64,000 bases of DNA from Oscillospiraceae bacterium (GCA_031280965.1 JAITFZ010000033.1:1-64000); one strand, 5' to 3'; counted from the stretch's first letter, positions 1 through 7,286 are shown. The notes: a model not told the origin generated them from the letters alone. Numbers and translations: made by a program.

Positions 1-457
1 CGGTGATAAATCCGTCACCGCACTGCACATAACGTAAACCTTTTTCAGATTCTTGCGGTGTTGGTGTTTCCCGCACACCTCGGCGAATCGTTCATTGCTG
101 CCGCCGCGAAATGTCTTATATGGAACGATGTTTATAACAGTTGTTTTGACCGAAATGTAGATTATTCTATGATTTTCATTGAATGGCTCTTATTTTTGAC
201 AAAAAAATTATCGGCGAACCGCTCTCCATGCGGAGTTCAGTATATTTATAAAGCGTTTTGAAATTTTACTAAAATTCTCTTGACGAAAATGACGTACCAT
301 GCTACACTAATATATATCAAAAGAAATAACCAACACAAAATCGCTCTATATTTATATGCACCACAAAAACGCAACCACCCACGACTCGTCCCGACCAAAG
401 GCTGTCGCAGGTGGCACTCGCACTCTTAATAAGATGAACACACACGTTTGCTAAAAG
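1..457. other. Left edge of the integrated element; no confident gene
   Basis: I see no convincing gene here. The 67-residue plus-strand ORF at 58-261 has no ribosome-binding site and low-complexity composition. A minus-strand frame stays open from about 207 to 1 but has no ATG start. A promoter-like pair at 280-308 is listed separately. The 3' remainder of spoIVA is not in this stretch on either strand, so the element must continue to the left of the window. Confidence 0.4.
280..308 (+). promoter_or_regulatory. Sigma-A promoter, element regulator gene
   Basis: TTGACG and TACACT are separated by 17 bp. It points toward the HTH gene at 585 and would give a leader of about 270 nt, which holds the hairpin at 458-479. 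Matched by eye only. Confidence 0.5.
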
Positions 458-505
458 AAGCACGACGTATGTTGTGCTTGCCATCTCTGTGTATTACTAT
501 ATCAT
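458..505 (+). promoter_or_regulatory. Inverted repeat overlapping a second weak promoter
   Basis: AAGCACGAC and GTTGTGCTT form a 9-bp stem with one G-T pair around a 4-nt loop (458-479). The right arm overlaps the -35 of a weak promoter, TTGCCA (478-483), 16 bp, TATCAT (500-505). An inverted repeat on the -35 of a regulator gene is the usual place for an autoregulatory operator. The HTH protein encoded just downstream is the obvious candidate ligand, which is inference. Confidence 0.35.
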
Positions 506-584
506 GTTTTTTATTAAAAGTCAAGCGTAAATTTATAGGCAAAAGGATTTTTTTCAATAATTAAAGCTAAGGGAGTGAGAATCA

Positions 585-1421
585 ATGAAATGTACGATAA
601 AAGACATTTTAACTAAGCGCGGACTGTCAGTTCGTAAGTTTGCGGAAATGTGGGAGGGCGTTCCACACGCATTGAATTACCCCACCATCGACAATTTTAT
701 AAGAAAAGGAAGCGGAAATCTCGATACTGCATGGGCTATAACAAGAATGTTAGGTATAACGCTTGACGAAGCCTTCGTGCCGAGCAATGATGAACCGATT
801 TCGTCTGATGCAGATACAAGAGGGTATAAATATAAAGAATTCGAGGAATTGCTTAAAGAGGTAACTGCTTATCATGAAAACAATAACTCAAAAAACGTAG
901 GCGGGGTTGAAATGAATAAGTATAAAAATGAAGCACTTTTACAAAGAATAAACGAATACACGAAGAACAATTCCTCTGCAACAGGAGAAGCTGCGAAGAG
1001 ATTTGCGAAAAAACTTGAAGAACAGATAAAAAGCACAAATTTTAACTCTCCTAACTTTAATGATACTGTTATATCATTCCTTACCATAAAAGCAAAGGAA
1101 TTGAATGAGTTAGACGAAGATATAATTGTTCAATTCCTCGAAAAATGCCAACATAACCACGCACAAAGCGTTGTTGAAAGATTTGTTGATATTTGTACAT
1201 CAGCACAATTTGAAATTGAACTTGACCGCCTTACGTTTATAGGGCAATGCTTAGGCGAAACAGGATTCGATGAAGATGGCTCTCGTTGCTTTAAGCCTTT
1301 TGCGCTGTCAAGGCCGTCAGCGGCGGCTATATATCGCACGTTGTTATCGTCAAACTGTCGCTTAATCAGACCGACTTTCATGCCGCACTCGCCGAAGGCG
1401 GAATGGATGACGAGAGCATGA
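585..1421 (+). CDS. HTH (Cro/CI-like) regulator of the element, probably frameshifted at the 3' end
   Basis: Residues 1-70 read as an XRE-type helix-turn-helix (KDILTKRGLSVRKFAEMW, then a second helical block ending LGITLDEAF). The middle (about 90-230) is charged and helical with no family I recognise. The start at 585 follows AAGGGAGTG. After about residue 235 the frame turns into Ser/Arg/Pro-rich sequence, whereas another frame (1295-1489) looks more protein-like, so a frameshift or gene remnant near 1300 is likely. It probably acts as the element's transcriptional regulator, by analogy with the control genes of integrative elements; the exact target is unknown. Confidence 0.6.
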   Translation: MKCTIKDILTKRGLSVRKFAEMWEGVPHALNYPTIDNFIRKGSGNLDTAWAITRMLGITLDEAFVPSNDEPISSDADTRGYKYKEFEELLKEVTAYHENNNSKNVGGVEMNKYKNEALLQRINEYTKNNSSATGEAAKRFAKKLEEQIKSTNFNSPNFNDTVISFLTIKAKELNELDEDIIVQFLEKCQHNHAQSVVERFVDICTSAQFEIELDRLTFIGQCLGETGFDEDGSRCFKPFALSRPSAAAIYRTLLSSNCRLIRPTFMPHSPKAEWMTRA

Positions 1422-1489
1422 GAATGGAAACGGCATTGAACAGCGAAACGTGTCAGCACATTATATTCTTGGCACAGTATAATAGTTAG
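1295..1489 (+). pseudogene. Open frame after a probable frameshift (3' part of the HTH gene or a fused remnant)
   Basis: In the frame ending TAG at 1487-1489 the sequence reads SGGYISHVVIVKLSLNQ, then TDFHAALAEGGMDDESM. This has normal amphipathic composition, unlike the overlapping tail of the 585 ORF. It is preceded by an in-frame TAA at 1292-1294, so it has no start of its own. Either the 585 gene is frameshifted near 1300 or this is the end of a decayed gene. I do not recognise the domain. Confidence 0.4.
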
Positions 1490-1501
1490 GGGGATAGTAA
1501 A

Positions 1502-1714
1502 ATGGAAAAGCACGAAAAAGCACTTGACAGATTTATGGAGCAGATTTCCGAGTTCCGAGAAAGGCTCGCTGAACTTCAAGAGTTCGCAGACGAACATATG
1601 GGCTACAACCCCGATGATATAAATTGGGGACACGTTGGTACGGCGGGTTGGTACTTGGAACGGATTACCGAGTTGACGGATTGTGCTTACAAACGCGGCG
1701 AATATGCGGAGTAA
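1502..1714 (+). CDS. Small accessory protein of unknown function (70 aa)
   Basis: Acidic, helix-rich small protein starting MEKHEKALDRFMEQISEF. The first half is probably a coiled-coil or helical hairpin, followed by a segment with conserved-looking W and Y residues (INWGHVGTAGWYLER). A strong ribosome-binding site, AGGGGGATAG, precedes the ATG. It lies 12 bp after the previous frame and just before a hairpin terminator, so it closes the first transcription unit of the element. Function not recognised. Confidence 0.6.
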   Translation: MEKHEKALDRFMEQISEFRERLAELQEFADEHMGYNPDDINWGHVGTAGWYLERITELTDCAYKRGEYAE

Positions 1715-1732
1715 GTCGAAAACATATGCGAT

Positions 1733-1756
1733 GCCCCTGCGGTCGGCAGGGGCTTT
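1733..1756 (+). terminator. Rho-independent-like terminator
   Basis: CCCCTGC-GGTCG-GCAGGGG is a 7-bp perfect stem, followed by CTTTGCTTT. It sits 18 bp after the stop codon of the 70-residue gene. Confidence 0.6.
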
Positions 1757-2063
1757 GCTTTGCTGAAACGAGGCGATATTTGCGGAATAAGGGCGAATGA
1801 ACCGAAACCCAAGCAAACTCTCGCAAAGCCGAAAACGGCGGTATGTGGCTTGGTTATGCGGTTATTTGCAGATAGTCCTTAACAGGAACTGGCACGGGCG
1901 AATCGGACGGCGATTAAGAAAGTAACCGACATAAAAAGAACTATTATCTAAATTCGGTTCAGATAGACCGAAAGCAGAAAGCGAGCAGGACAATCATGCC
2001 TGCTCGTCATTGTGCTTTTGGAAGTGCAAAAACTATACTTTCTATATAAGGGTGGATTAGGAA
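1757..2063. other. Intergenic stretch with a hairpin
   Basis: About 300 bp without a convincing gene. The only clear structure is the inverted repeat CGAGCAGG / CCTGCTCG (1982-1989 and 1999-2006) with a 9-nt loop, followed by TCATTGTGCTTTT. It could be a second terminator or a leader hairpin of the zinc-ribbon gene at 2064. Confidence 0.4.
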
Positions 2064-2258
2064 ATGAAAAACAGAGATATGACGATGACCTTGACGTTGT
2101 GCCAGACTTGTCGCAACTCATTTGACCTCATACCGGGGCGAGAACTCTTGCTTGTGCAACAGCGAACCCTTGATAAGTGCGTTTATTGCAATGTCCGTTA
2201 CGGATTCGATTATCTTCTTGTCGATAAGACAAGAAAAAACAAGCAGGCATCAATATAA
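2064..2258 (+). CDS. Small zinc-ribbon-like protein of the element (64 aa)
   Basis: Two CxxC pairs (CQTC near residue 13, CVYC near 38) form a likely four-Cys zinc site, followed by a basic tail (KTRKNKQ). AGGGTGGATTAGGAA precedes the ATG. Small zinc-ribbon proteins are common next to serine recombinases on clostridial integrative elements, but no specific function can be assigned. It could be a DNA-binding accessory or excision factor, which is speculative. Confidence 0.55.
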   Translation: MKNRDMTMTLTLCQTCRNSFDLIPGRELLLVQQRTLDKCVYCNVRYGFDYLLVDKTRKNKQASI

Positions 2259-2340
2259 TTCGTAGATTTTAAGTATAAATCTCGAACAACCTTAATATCA
2301 TTAAACATAGAGAAAACAACGACGGCGAGGGGGGATTAAT

Positions 2341-2472
2341 ATGAGCAATGAAGAAAAATTGAAAAACGTAGAAGTCGAGATTAAGCTACATATTAATCAA
2401 CGGCTGTACGAAAAAGGGCTTATCACGGAAGAAATGTACTCCGAAGCAAAAAATTATATTTTAACCTCTTGA
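2341..2472 (+). CDS. SHOCT-like micro-protein (43 aa) upstream of the recombinase
   Basis: This gene is absent from the ORF track because of its size. It reads MSNEEKLKNVEVEIKLHINQ, then RLYEKGLITEEMYSEAKNYI. The segment KGLITEEMYSEAK matches the SHOCT pattern (short C-terminal helix-turn-helix, 'LxxxGLITxEEYxxxK'). GAGGGGGGATTA is a strong ribosome-binding site. SHOCT-type small proteins are frequently found directly before large serine recombinases in clostridial mobile elements. Its stop codon overlaps the -35 box of the recombinase promoter, so the two are tightly packed. Confidence 0.65.
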   Translation: MSNEEKLKNVEVEIKLHINQRLYEKGLITEEMYSEAKNYILTS

Positions 2473-2497
2473 CTTGTTGTTTTAGTTATGGTATACT
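2469..2497 (+). promoter_or_regulatory. Sigma-A promoter of the recombinase
   Basis: TTGACT (2469-2474), a 17-bp spacer and TATACT (2492-2497) are a near-consensus vegetative promoter about 38 bp before the recombinase start. No sigma-E or sigma-K type signal was seen. This matters for any model of sporulation-specific excision. Confidence 0.7.
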
Positions 2498-2534
2498 GTA
2501 ACAAAGAACAAACAAAATACAGGAGGTTAATTTT

Positions 2535-4241
2535 ATGGATTTATACACTATCCGCAATTTACTCAACTCCGGCAAGAGCGTTTTTGACATTCCCATGAAG
2601 GTCACTTACTACGCAAGGGTCAGCACAGACAAAGACGAGCAACTCCATTCCCTGTCCGCACAAGTCGGGTATTACAGCGAATTCATTCAGAAAAACCCAC
2701 GGTGGACTTATGTAGAGGGTTATGTTGACGAGGGGTTGAGTGCCACAAGCGTAACCAAGCGTGAATCGTTCCTTAAAATGATTAACGATGCGAAACTCGG
2801 CAAGTTTGACTTCATCGTTACAAAAGAAATCAGCCGTTTCAGCCGCAATACCTTAGACAGTATCAAATACACGCAAGATTTATTAGCCGTAGGGGTCGGG
2901 GTTCTGTTCCAGTCCGACAACATCAACACGCTTCACGCTGACAGCGAACTTCGCCTTACTATTATGTCGAGTATCGCACAGGACGAAGTGCGGAAAATCT
3001 CCGAACGTGTCCGCTTCGGGTTCAAACGAGCCATTGATAGTGGGGTGGTTCTCGGCAGTAACAGTATCTACGGCTACGTCAAAGACAGCGGAAAGTTAGT
3101 CATTGTAGAAAAAGAAGCTGAGATGATTCGCCGAATTTACGACCTATACGTTAATAGTAAGGTGGGAATCCGTAAGATTTCCAACATCTTAGCCGAGGAA
3201 GGCTACTTCAACAAAGAGGGCAACCACTTCTCTTTCAGTACCATTAAGAATATAATATCAAATCCTAAATACAAAGGCTTCTACTGCGGAAACAAAACTC
3301 AAAAACTCGACTACCGCCGGAACGACAGAAAAGAAATCGACAGTTCCGAATGGGTAATGTACAAAGACCACGATGCTGTACCTCCGATTGTCAGCGAGGA
3401 ATTATGGGATAAAGCAAACAGAATTCTCCACAAACGCAGTGAAGCAATGGCAGACAACAAAACAAGTTACCAAAACAAGTACGCTTACAGCGGAAAAATC
3501 ATCTGCATGGAGCATAACACCTCATACCACAGAGCCGAATTCAAGTACAAAGACCATTCGAGAGAAGTATGGCGATGCAAGAAATACTCCGAGCAGGGAA
3601 AATCAATCTGCAACAGTCCTACGATTTACACAACCGAACTTGACGAAATCATGCGTAGGCTGATGAACACAATCATCACCGACAAAGCGAAGATTATCCA
3701 CGACATGATAAAAATGTACTCAGAAATCAATGCGAAATCTTCTCTCAAAACTGATATTTCCAAGACAAAAGTGGAACTCAACAGCATACTCACCATGAAA
3801 GACAAGCTGCTCGACTTGAACATCAAGGGTAAAATCGACGATGACGAGTTTGAAGTACGCAACAAGAAGTTCAACAAAGAAATGGCTGACTTAAAAGAAC
3901 GTATTGCCGACTACGAACGTCAGTCCGAACAGAACGACGAGTTCCAAAAAAGCGTAGAAGTTTTGCGTGGTGTAATCTCTAACGAATTATCCTTTGACGA
4001 TATTATCAGCGACGGAATGGTTGACAGTTTACTCGACCGAATTGAAGTTCACAAAGTGGAAGAAAAGAACAGCGTAAGATTAAAAGTGTTCCTTCGGGTC
4101 ATAGATGACTCTTCTGACTTCGATGTTACCAGAAAAAGGAACAAGCCGCCGGTCGTAACCGAGGCTTGTTCCGATAAATCCGCAAACGCCCATTTGGAGG
4201 GGAATTCTGAAAGTGTCCTTTGTTCCAATCAATATGGATAG
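2535..4241 (+). CDS. Large serine recombinase (integrase/excisionase) of the spoIVA element
   Basis: 568 residues, normal for a large serine recombinase. The N-terminal resolvase domain (about 22-170) carries the nucleophile in YYARVSTDKDEQ and the Arg-rich motif KEISRFSRNTLDS. The Recombinase domain spans about 185-290 (RRIYDLYVNSKVGIRKISNI), then a Cys/His zinc ribbon (about 320-365; CMEH, WRCKKY, CNSP) and a coiled coil (about 395-475). AGGAGG precedes the ATG. It probably catalyses integration at, and excision from, spoIVA: its 3' end lies exactly at the junction and its TAG stop (4239-4241) falls inside sequence that also encodes the conserved SpoIVA APSIH motif in antisense. It is convergent with spoIVA. 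Confidence 0.93.
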   Translation: MDLYTIRNLLNSGKSVFDIPMKVTYYARVSTDKDEQLHSLSAQVGYYSEFIQKNPRWTYVEGYVDEGLSATSVTKRESFLKMINDAKLGKFDFIVTKEISRFSRNTLDSIKYTQDLLAVGVGVLFQSDNINTLHADSELRLTIMSSIAQDEVRKISERVRFGFKRAIDSGVVLGSNSIYGYVKDSGKLVIVEKEAEMIRRIYDLYVNSKVGIRKISNILAEEGYFNKEGNHFSFSTIKNIISNPKYKGFYCGNKTQKLDYRRNDRKEIDSSEWVMYKDHDAVPPIVSEELWDKANRILHKRSEAMADNKTSYQNKYAYSGKIICMEHNTSYHRAEFKYKDHSREVWRCKKYSEQGKSICNSPTIYTTELDEIMRRLMNTIITDKAKIIHDMIKMYSEINAKSSLKTDISKTKVELNSILTMKDKLLDLNIKGKIDDDEFEVRNKKFNKEMADLKERIADYERQSEQNDEFQKSVEVLRGVISNELSFDDIISDGMVDSLLDRIEVHKVEEKNSVRLKVFLRVIDDSSDFDVTRKRNKPPVVTEACSDKSANAHLEGNSESVLCSNQYG

Positions 4242-5436
4242 ACGGCGCGGCAGCTCTCAATCTAACACCATACTTTCCACCCTGCTTGACAATTTCAGGT
4301 TCATCGAGCGATAATTCATCTATACTCGGCATAACGATTCCGTAGCCGGTCGCCTGCACTTCTTCCAGCGCGCTCTTAACTTTTTCGTACTTCTTTTTAA
4401 TTATCGCTAATTCAATCATACAAGGCATAAGGTCACTCTCATCTTTAAGCGACAGCCCCGTGGTTTCACCCAGCACACGGTAGAACAGCTCTGCTTTCAG
4501 TGTCACCGAGATAAATCCCGCGCCCCTGCCCATATCTATGGTTTCAACTTCACAGTTGCTGATATATTCGCAGTCAGGCAGATTGCAGATAACATTGTTG
4601 ATTTCGCTGATGTTTCTGATATTCTGCGCGGAATTCTTGAGCGCGGCAAAAATTTCATTCTTGAGCCAATGCCCTTTTTCTAATACCGTCAGCCACTTAG
4701 GAATTTTAATGTTAATTTCTTTAACAGGAAATTGCAGGAGAATTTCGGCTAAGACTTCGGCGATTCTGTTTTCATCGACTTCGAGGCAGTTGAGCGGAAC
4801 GACGGGTTTACCGTATTTTTCGCTCAATTCATCAGCCATAGCCTTGGATTGCTCGCTCTTCGGGTTTTGACAGTTGAGGATAATCACAAACGGTTTTTTA
4901 ATTGCCTCAAGCTCGGTTATTACACGTTCCTCGGCTTCTTCATATTCCGAGCGCGGAATGTCGGTTATGCTACCGTCCGTAGTTATAACAAGCCCGATAG
5001 TGGAATGCTCGTTAATAACTTTCTGTGTACCGACTTCGGCCGCCATGTTAAACGGCACTTCGCCCTCAAACCACGGCGTAACCACCATACGCGGCATCTC
5101 GTTCTCGATGTAGCCGATTGAACTCGGCACTATGTAGCCCACACAATCAATCAGCCGGACATTCATCACTGCATTGCCCTCAAGCTCAACCGAAATAGCT
5201 TCTTCCGGCACGAACTTAGGTTCGGTGGTCATAATAGTTTTCCCCGCCGCCGCCTGCGGAAGCTCGTCGATTGCGCGCTCACGGCGATACTCGCTCTCTA
5301 TGTTCGGAATTACGAGGCTTTGCATGAATTTTGCGATAAAGGTGGATTTCCCCGAACGCACGGGCCCGACGACGCCGATATAAATATTACCGTCCGTCCT
5401 TTGCGCGATGTCCTGATAAATGGATGTAGTAGTCAT
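4126..5436 (-). CDS. spoIVA: SpoIVA, spore coat morphogenetic ATPase, 3' end displaced by the element
   Basis: SpoIVA is a cytoskeletal ATPase that polymerises on the forespore outer membrane as the base of the spore coat. Residues 1-402 match the family throughout: Walker A GPVRSGKS (about 25-32), the blocks AAGKTIMTTEPKFVP and EHSTIGLVITTDGS, and SLDEPEIVKQGGKYGVRLRA leading into APSIH. The family continues for about 90 more residues, but here the last 34 are element-encoded (ending RPAACSFFW), giving 436 rather than about 492. The lost part is the C-terminal domain needed for anchoring and assembly. It is the second gene of a sipL-spoIVA operon (11 bp gap). It is either a disrupted gene or one restored by excision. 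Confidence 0.93.
   Translation of the reverse strand: MTTTSIYQDIAQRTDGNIYIGVVGPVRSGKSTFIAKFMQSLVIPNIESEYRRERAIDELPQAAAGKTIMTTEPKFVPEEAISVELEGNAVMNVRLIDCVGYIVPSSIGYIENEMPRMVVTPWFEGEVPFNMAAEVGTQKVINEHSTIGLVITTDGSITDIPRSEYEEAEERVITELEAIKKPFVIILNCQNPKSEQSKAMADELSEKYGKPVVPLNCLEVDENRIAEVLAEILLQFPVKEINIKIPKWLTVLEKGHWLKNEIFAALKNSAQNIRNISEINNVICNLPDCEYISNCEVETIDMGRGAGFISVTLKAELFYRVLGETTGLSLKDESDLMPCMIELAIIKKKYEKVKSALEEVQATGYGIVMPSIDELSLDEPEIVKQGGKYGVRLRAAAPSIHIDWNKGHFQNSPPNGRLRIYRNKPRLRPAACSFFW
4131..4172 (-). terminator. Minus-strand terminator just inside the element, before the spoIVA fusion stop codon
   Basis: On the minus strand GGAACAAGCC and GGCTTGTTCC form a perfect 10-bp stem with an inner CGGT/ACCG pairing, followed by TTTTTCT. 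Transcripts coming from spoIVA would end about 1-5 nt before the in-frame TAA at 4128-4126, giving a non-stop spoIVA message. It may shield the recombinase gene from antisense reading. The plus strand has no T tract. Confidence 0.55.
4222..4246. other. Element/chromosome junction (attachment site) inside spoIVA
   Basis: SpoIVA family sequence runs to ...AAAPSIH, and the next codons (DWNKGHFQ...) do not belong to the family. The breakpoint is therefore at about 4225-4240, within or next to ATCAATATGGATAGACGG. The recombinase stop codon lies in the same bases. The matching site at the other end is outside the window, so the exact core cannot be defined here. Confidence 0.75.
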
Positions 5437-5447
5437 TTCTTCTCCTC

Positions 5448-7010
5448 CTAAACTATCGGAATCAGTAGCATACTGGGAGTTTCCACCCTGTCGCCCTCAA
5501 GGTCGTTTTCGGTAATAATTGCTTCGGCGCTCGTGTTATACCGTTTAGCTATTCCCCAAATATCCTCGCCGTCCTCCGCGTAATAAAGCTTTAGCGCATA
5601 TTCGCTGTTTTTTTCCTTTGGCTTTTCCTGATTAACCGTGATGTCGCGTATCACATTGATTGAATTTATAAGGTAAAGACAGGCGTTCAGAGAGAGATTA
5701 ATTCTGATGTCTACTCGGTTATCGCCGTTTATGCTGAAAGCAACATGCGTAACTTGTAAATTCGGCTCGATTGAATACTCGGAACTTAGCATCGGCACTT
5801 CGATTATAAGCTCAAACGGCTCTGCTTTTTCGATAAAGACAGGTGCGCCGCCCTCAATGGTTCCGATTGCCTGCATATTAATCTGTCCCGTGACAGCAAG
5901 CTCTGACGTTCCGCGCGCTCTGCATACTATATTGCTGATGTCGCAACGGGCATCGAATATTTCCGCGAGATTCCCCTCGGTGCTTTCGAGCGAACTCTTT
6001 AAGTTAAGCTGCTGCATGATAATATGCGGCAGGGTTTCGGTTTTTATTGTCGCCATTGTGAACGCGCTCTCGAATTCGGTCGAATAAATATCCGAGACAG
6101 GCGAAACATTGCTTTCAAGGTGAGCGGTAACAGAACAGTCTATTGTCAGGTCACAGGCAAAAATCCGCGTTTCTCCCGCTTCTCCCGGCTTAACCTCAAG
6201 GTCGCAGTCCATAACCGTGAGATTCGTGAAGCAGGTATGATTTTCAGTCACGCCCTCTAAGTCTAAAATCTGACTTATCGGAATCGTTGCTTCCATAACC
6301 TCGGTGGTGTTGTTCTCGCCGCCGTCCGCATCCGCGCTGCTGATTATGTAAAGCGCTTTAATTTGTGCCTCGCCCTTGACTATAACCTTGTTGGCAATAA
6401 TTTTGCAGTCGGTTACAGCAATGTTTGCGTCGTGGTGAATCAGGCTGATTGTACCCGAAGCGGATGCGCCCGTTTCTATATCTTCACGCGATACAAACTG
6501 ACGCGAAGTCACGAGCTTTTCGCCGCAGTAAGAGAGCGCGGTTTTCTTAGTTTCAATGCCCATGCCTTCCGCGCCTGTAATCATCTCGGTTTTACGCGCA
6601 CAATTAACCTTGATTTTACAACTGACCGCTCCGCGTACGTCGATTCTGCGGCCGCTGGTTGCGCGGCAGTTGCAATAATCTGTCTTGGGGCTTACGCTGA
6701 CTACTGCGTTTTCCGCGTTCTTGACTAAATCCACTGTCTTTGAATAGGTGTAGCGCTGTTCGATGCAATAAACACGATTACTGCCCGCCGTCATGTACAG
6801 CACTTTAATATAAACCACGCCGTCGCAGAAAAGCTGCGAACCCGACACGCTGTATGAAATGATTGCCGGTGTGAGGGTGCATTTTAATACTTTAAAGATA
6901 TCGGGATAATAATCCGGCAGAACATAGTCGAATTCCACCCCCTGCTCTGTCTGTCCGTCATAAACGACCTCGTTTAGAAAAACAGGTTCTTTGTTGAGTT
7001 TTAACTCCAT
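5448..7010 (-). CDS. sipL: SipL-like spore coat morphogenetic protein (SPOCS/DUF3794 + LysM)
   Basis: 520 residues, about the length of C. difficile SipL. It has an N-terminal and central region of SPOCS (DUF3794) repeats; the first begins KEPVFLNEVVYDGQTEQGVEFDYVLPD in two overlapping motifs, with further beta-rich repeats to about 440. The C-terminal LysM (about 474-520) is recognisable by DIWGIAKRYNTSAEAI and LLIPIV. In C. difficile SipL binds SpoIVA directly through this LysM and does the job that SpoVM does in Bacillus. Its place directly upstream of spoIVA supports the name. It has no signal peptide, as expected for a mother-cell cytoplasmic protein. The reading frame is intact, unlike its partner. 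Confidence 0.88.
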   Translation of the reverse strand: MELKLNKEPVFLNEVVYDGQTEQGVEFDYVLPDYYPDIFKVLKCTLTPAIISYSVSGSQLFCDGVVYIKVLYMTAGSNRVYCIEQRYTYSKTVDLVKNAENAVVSVSPKTDYCNCRATSGRRIDVRGAVSCKIKVNCARKTEMITGAEGMGIETKKTALSYCGEKLVTSRQFVSREDIETGASASGTISLIHHDANIAVTDCKIIANKVIVKGEAQIKALYIISSADADGGENNTTEVMEATIPISQILDLEGVTENHTCFTNLTVMDCDLEVKPGEAGETRIFACDLTIDCSVTAHLESNVSPVSDIYSTEFESAFTMATIKTETLPHIIMQQLNLKSSLESTEGNLAEIFDARCDISNIVCRARGTSELAVTGQINMQAIGTIEGGAPVFIEKAEPFELIIEVPMLSSEYSIEPNLQVTHVAFSINGDNRVDIRINLSLNACLYLINSINVIRDITVNQEKPKEKNSEYALKLYYAEDGEDIWGIAKRYNTSAEAIITENDLEGDRVETPSMLLIPIV

Positions 7011-7073
7011 AACGTACCTCCGTTTGATGTTGGCGGTAATCTCGCGGGATTACTGTCAATCTTTGTCTACATC

Positions 7074-7102
7074 AATATATGTTGGGACGGGCGGTTATAT
7101 GA
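7074..7102 (-). promoter_or_regulatory. Candidate sigma-E promoter of sipL-spoIVA
   Basis: On the minus strand TCATATA and CATATATT are separated by 14 bp. These fit the sigma-E pattern (ATA core at -35; CATAnnnT at -10; 13-15 bp spacing). It lies about 63 bp before the sipL start. Mother-cell sigma-E control is the known regulation of spoIVA and sipL. Confidence 0.5.
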
Positions 7103-7134
7103 CAAGCTAAATAAAAATTGTAGCGGAGTGAAAG

Positions 7135-7236
7135 ATGTTGACGCACGCAAACTTATCAAATGTAAGCCTTAACGGCAACGAAATTACCGACTGGTCGCCC
7201 GTAGCTCATGTAAGGCAGGTTTTCGGCAGACCTTAA
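7135..7236 (+). pseudogene. Leucine-rich-repeat C-terminal remnant (33 aa)
   Basis: The frame reads MLTHANLSNVSLNGNEITDW, then SPVAHVRQVFGRP before TAA. This is one LRR turn followed by the 'ITDWSPVAHV..V.GRP' end typical of secreted clostridial LRR proteins. There is no signal peptide, no other repeat turns and stops directly upstream, so it looks like the tail of a lost gene. A terminator follows 2 bp after the stop, consistent with an original gene end. Confidence 0.55.
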
Positions 7237-7238
7237 AA

Positions 7239-7273
7239 AAGCAGTAAGCTGATTTTTACTCAGCTTACTGCTT
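7239..7273. terminator. Bidirectional terminator
   Basis: AAGCAGTAAGCTGA and TCAGCTTACTGCTT form a perfect 14-bp stem with a 7-nt loop, with A and T tracts on the two sides. It serves the LRR remnant (+) and the histidine kinase gene (-), whose stop is 14 bp away. Confidence 0.85.
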
Positions 7274-7286
7274 TTTAATTTTAAAA

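Noticed and set aside
58-261. 67-residue ORF at the left edge
   Set aside because: TTG start without a ribosome-binding site and no recognisable protein pattern.
1130-1816. Minus-strand 228-residue ORF
   Set aside because: It is the shadow of the HTH and 70-residue genes, with no ribosome-binding site and unlikely composition.
2535-4241. Element as a simple phage remnant
   Set aside because: No capsid, tail or packaging gene is visible in the part seen, and the small genes fit an integrative element better; a prophage is still possible outside the window.
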